Positions 62,719 through 64,000 of a DNA stretch of 64,000 nucleotides are shown piece by piece. Within the stretch, counting starts at the first letter, position 1, and each line of letters begins with the position of its first letter. This DNA comes from CAVPMN01 sp963706425 (lineage in GTDB: Bacteria; Actinomycetota; Acidimicrobiia; Acidimicrobiales; Acidimicrobilacustridaceae), in assembly GCA_963706425.1 (NCBI GenBank), contig CAVPMN010000001.1, forward strand, positions 744,001-808,000, written 5' to 3'. A model generated the notes under the pieces. It was not told the origin of the DNA, searched no databases, and saw nothing but the letters and a program-made list of their open reading frames with translations. The position numbers were made by a program, and so were the translations under genes.

Positions 62719-63420
62719 TCAGTCGAACAGAGACTGTTGGGGATCGGGCGGACGCACACGCGGGATGCCGGTCCACGGCATCGAGTCCATGAAGACCCAG
62801 CTGCGGCGGTGGATCGACGTCGGGCCCATGCCGGTGAGCGCCATGCGGTGGCGAGGGCACGGGTAGCCCTTGTTCGAGTCGAAGTCGTAGCCGGGGAAGT
62901 GCTCGGCCTCGAGACGCATGAGCCGATCGCGGGTCACCTTCGCCACGATCGACGCCGCCGCGATCGACAGGCACTTGGCATCGCCCTTCACGATGCGCTG
63001 GGTGTTGCCGCCGCCCACGAAGTCCCACTTGCCGTCGAGCAGCACCTGGTCGGGCGTCACCCCCAGGCCCTCGATGGCCCGGCGCGCCGCCACCCGCTGG
63101 GCCTCTGACATGCCGAGCTCGTCGCACTCGTGCTGCGACGCCGCGCCGACCGACCAGGCCACCGCCCAGTCGGTGATGCGATCGAAGAGCGCCTCGCGCT
63201 CGCGCTCGGTGAGCATCTTCGAATCGCGGATCTTGTAGACGCGCCGGTCGCGCGGCACCACGACCGCGCCGATCATCAATGGCCCGGCCCAGGAGCCTCG
63301 GCCCACCTCGTCGAGACCGACCACGATGTCGTGGCCCTCGTCCCACAAGGCCCGCTCGAAGTCGAGGCTGGGGGCGTGTCGCTTGAGCGCCTTGCGCAGT
63401 GGTGGGGCGGCGGCCGGCAC
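62719..63420 (-). CDS. rnhB: ribonuclease HII
   Basis: 233-residue RNase HII. The catalytic carboxylates are in VVGLDEVGRGSWAGPL (DEVGRGxWAG motif) and further in RDSKMLTEREREALFD and AASIVAKVTRDRLM; GYPCPRH near the end is the usual late block. It cuts the RNA strand of RNA-DNA hybrids and removes misinserted ribonucleotides. GTG 63420 gives the common N-terminal extension. Confidence 0.95.
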   Translation of the reverse strand: MPAAAPPLRKALKRHAPSLDFERALWDEGHDIVVGLDEVGRGSWAGPLMIGAVVVPRDRRVYKIRDSKMLTEREREALFDRITDWAVAWSVGAASQHECDELGMSEAQRVAARRAIEGLGVTPDQVLLDGKWDFVGGGNTQRIVKGDAKCLSIAAASIVAKVTRDRLMRLEAEHFPGYDFDSNKGYPCPRHRMALTGMGPTSIHRRSWVFMDSMPWTGIPRVRPPDPQQSLFD

Positions 63421-63460
63421 GGGCCGACCCTAGCGCCGGGCCGCTTGCTACCGTCGAACC

Positions 63461-63898
63461 GTGCGTCTCTGGCTGATGCCCCGTCCCACCGCCCCACGAA
63501 CCATCGTCGGACGGGCGCTTCCCACCCGGCTGACGCCACCGGTGGGCCGCCGCGCCACCGCCCGATCAGTGTGGTCGAAGCGCTCGGTGGCGTCGGTCGC
63601 GTCGCTGCACTCGGTGGCTTCGGCCGCCTCGATCGCGTCGGCCTTCTCGGCCGGCTCGTTGGCGTCCGCCGGATCGCTGCTCTCCATCGGCTCGGTCGGC
63701 TCGATCCTGTCGATCGGCTCGGCCGGCTCGATCCTCTCCATCGGCTCGTCGGGCTCGATCCTCTCCGTCGGAGCCGCCGGCGGTTTCCGGGGTGACGCGA
63801 CGAGCGGGGCCGACGAGCGGCCCCGCTTCGCACTGCTCGAGCACGGGGCGAGCCTGCTGGGGCTCGCCGCGGTGCTCGCAGCCCTCCGCCCTCGTTGA
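63461..63898 (+). CDS. Ser/Gly/Ala-rich repeat protein of unknown function
   Basis: 145-residue low-complexity protein. Middle region built of 9-residue SIGSxGSIL units (SIGSVGSIL, SIGSAGSIL, SIGSSGSIL) with a looser lead-in (SVASAASIASAFSAG), likely a beta-solenoid-like or amyloid-like stretch. The N-terminus is basic; the C-terminal GASLLGLAAVLAALRPR could be a short helix or anchor. A minus-strand frame (63448-63741) over the same DNA reads as acidic RIEPAEPIDRIEP-type repeats and also has good codon use, so which strand is coding is not certain. Confidence 0.5.
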   Translation: MRLWLMPRPTAPRTIVGRALPTRLTPPVGRRATARSVWSKRSVASVASLHSVASAASIASAFSAGSLASAGSLLSIGSVGSILSIGSAGSILSIGSSGSILSVGAAGGFRGDATSGADERPRFALLEHGASLLGLAAVLAALRPR

Positions 63899-63925
63899 GC
63901 GACCGGGCGCGTCAGCGATCGGCGG

Positions 63926-64000
63926 TCAGCGTTCGACCCAGGTCATGGTCATGCGGTGCGACCCCGACTGGAACGGCAGCGACGGGATGTCGGCCACGTT
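63926..64000 (-). CDS. C-terminal end of a gene cut by the window edge
   Basis: The last 24 codons of a minus-strand gene: NVADIPSLPFQSGSHRMTMT and a WVER end, with TGA at 63928-63926. The frame is open to the window edge and codon use is normal. Family not recognised. Confidence 0.5.
   Translation of the reverse strand, partial: NVADIPSLPFQSGSHRMTMTWVER

Noticed and set aside
63448..63741. Minus-strand acidic repeat protein
   Set aside because: Not listed as a separate gene because it overlaps the plus-strand repeat gene fully; kept as an alternative in that entry.

Overview
The window is high-GC DNA (estimated near 70% by eye) from a free-living, aerobic actinobacterium. The lineage looks like the class Acidimicrobiia; this is an inference from gene content (several F420-type luciferase-like oxidoreductases, a WS/DGAT-like acyltransferase, the mycothiol enzyme Mca, an actinobacterial imuA-imuB-dnaE2 set with TCGAAC-N4-GTTCGA LexA boxes, and many TetR-type operators). 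No rRNA, tRNA, transposase, phage gene or CRISPR array is visible. Genes are tightly packed. At least five stop/start junctions are 4-nt GTGA overlaps, and convergent genes often end on strong hairpins.

Layout. 0-13.5 kb: partial alpha/beta hydrolase, RecB-like nuclease coupled to a PAP2 phosphatase, DsbA-like protein, a 33-nt hairpin tandem repeat, WS/DGAT-like acyltransferase, Ser/Thr kinase, F420-type oxidoreductase, frameshifted SDR, a methyltransferase joined to a Mug-type DNA glycosylase, an LPxTG-anchored S15-type hydrolase, and a frameshifted lipocalin-like protein. 13.5-24 kb: TetR regulator with a palindromic operator and carotenoid oxygenase, then lipid and small-molecule enzymes (hydrolase, LLM oxidoreductase, thioesterase, amidase, thiolase), a secreted nuclease, a YdjC-type deacetylase and a GNAT protein. 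24-34 kb: signalling block with a REC-cyclase, two translationally coupled Crp/Fnr regulators, a large STAND-like ATPase, an ABC exporter pair and a soluble histidine kinase. 34-44 kb: Mca, NfeD plus SPFH, a duplicated PhoU/RCK_C protein, YbhB, LemA, a flippase/kinase-like fusion, PAP2 and a sulfatase. 44-55 kb: a small secreted protein, a YceH operon, DnaE2, and ImuA/ImuB with a ParA-like ATPase behind them. 55-64 kb: PLP decarboxylase, LLM oxidoreductase, Nfu-N protein, fatty acid desaturase behind a perfect palindrome, a Calx-beta protein, GNAT, acyl-CoA dehydrogenase, RNase HII and a low-complexity repeat protein.

How genes work together. The error-prone mutasome (ImuA, ImuB, DnaE2) is split over two minus-strand units, each with its own LexA box, so both should respond to DNA damage. 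The REC-cyclase and the two Crp-type regulators may form a local cyclic-nucleotide circuit. NfeD and SPFH form a classic membrane pair. The desaturase, acyl-CoA dehydrogenase, thiolase, thioesterase and acyltransferase point to active lipid metabolism under TetR control.

The most unusual signal is a family of three 47-nt intergenic palindromes (33858, 36705, 54797) with invariant 17-nt arms and a variable 13-nt core. Also notable: six probable single-base frameshifts, which suggest sequence errors or recent decay.
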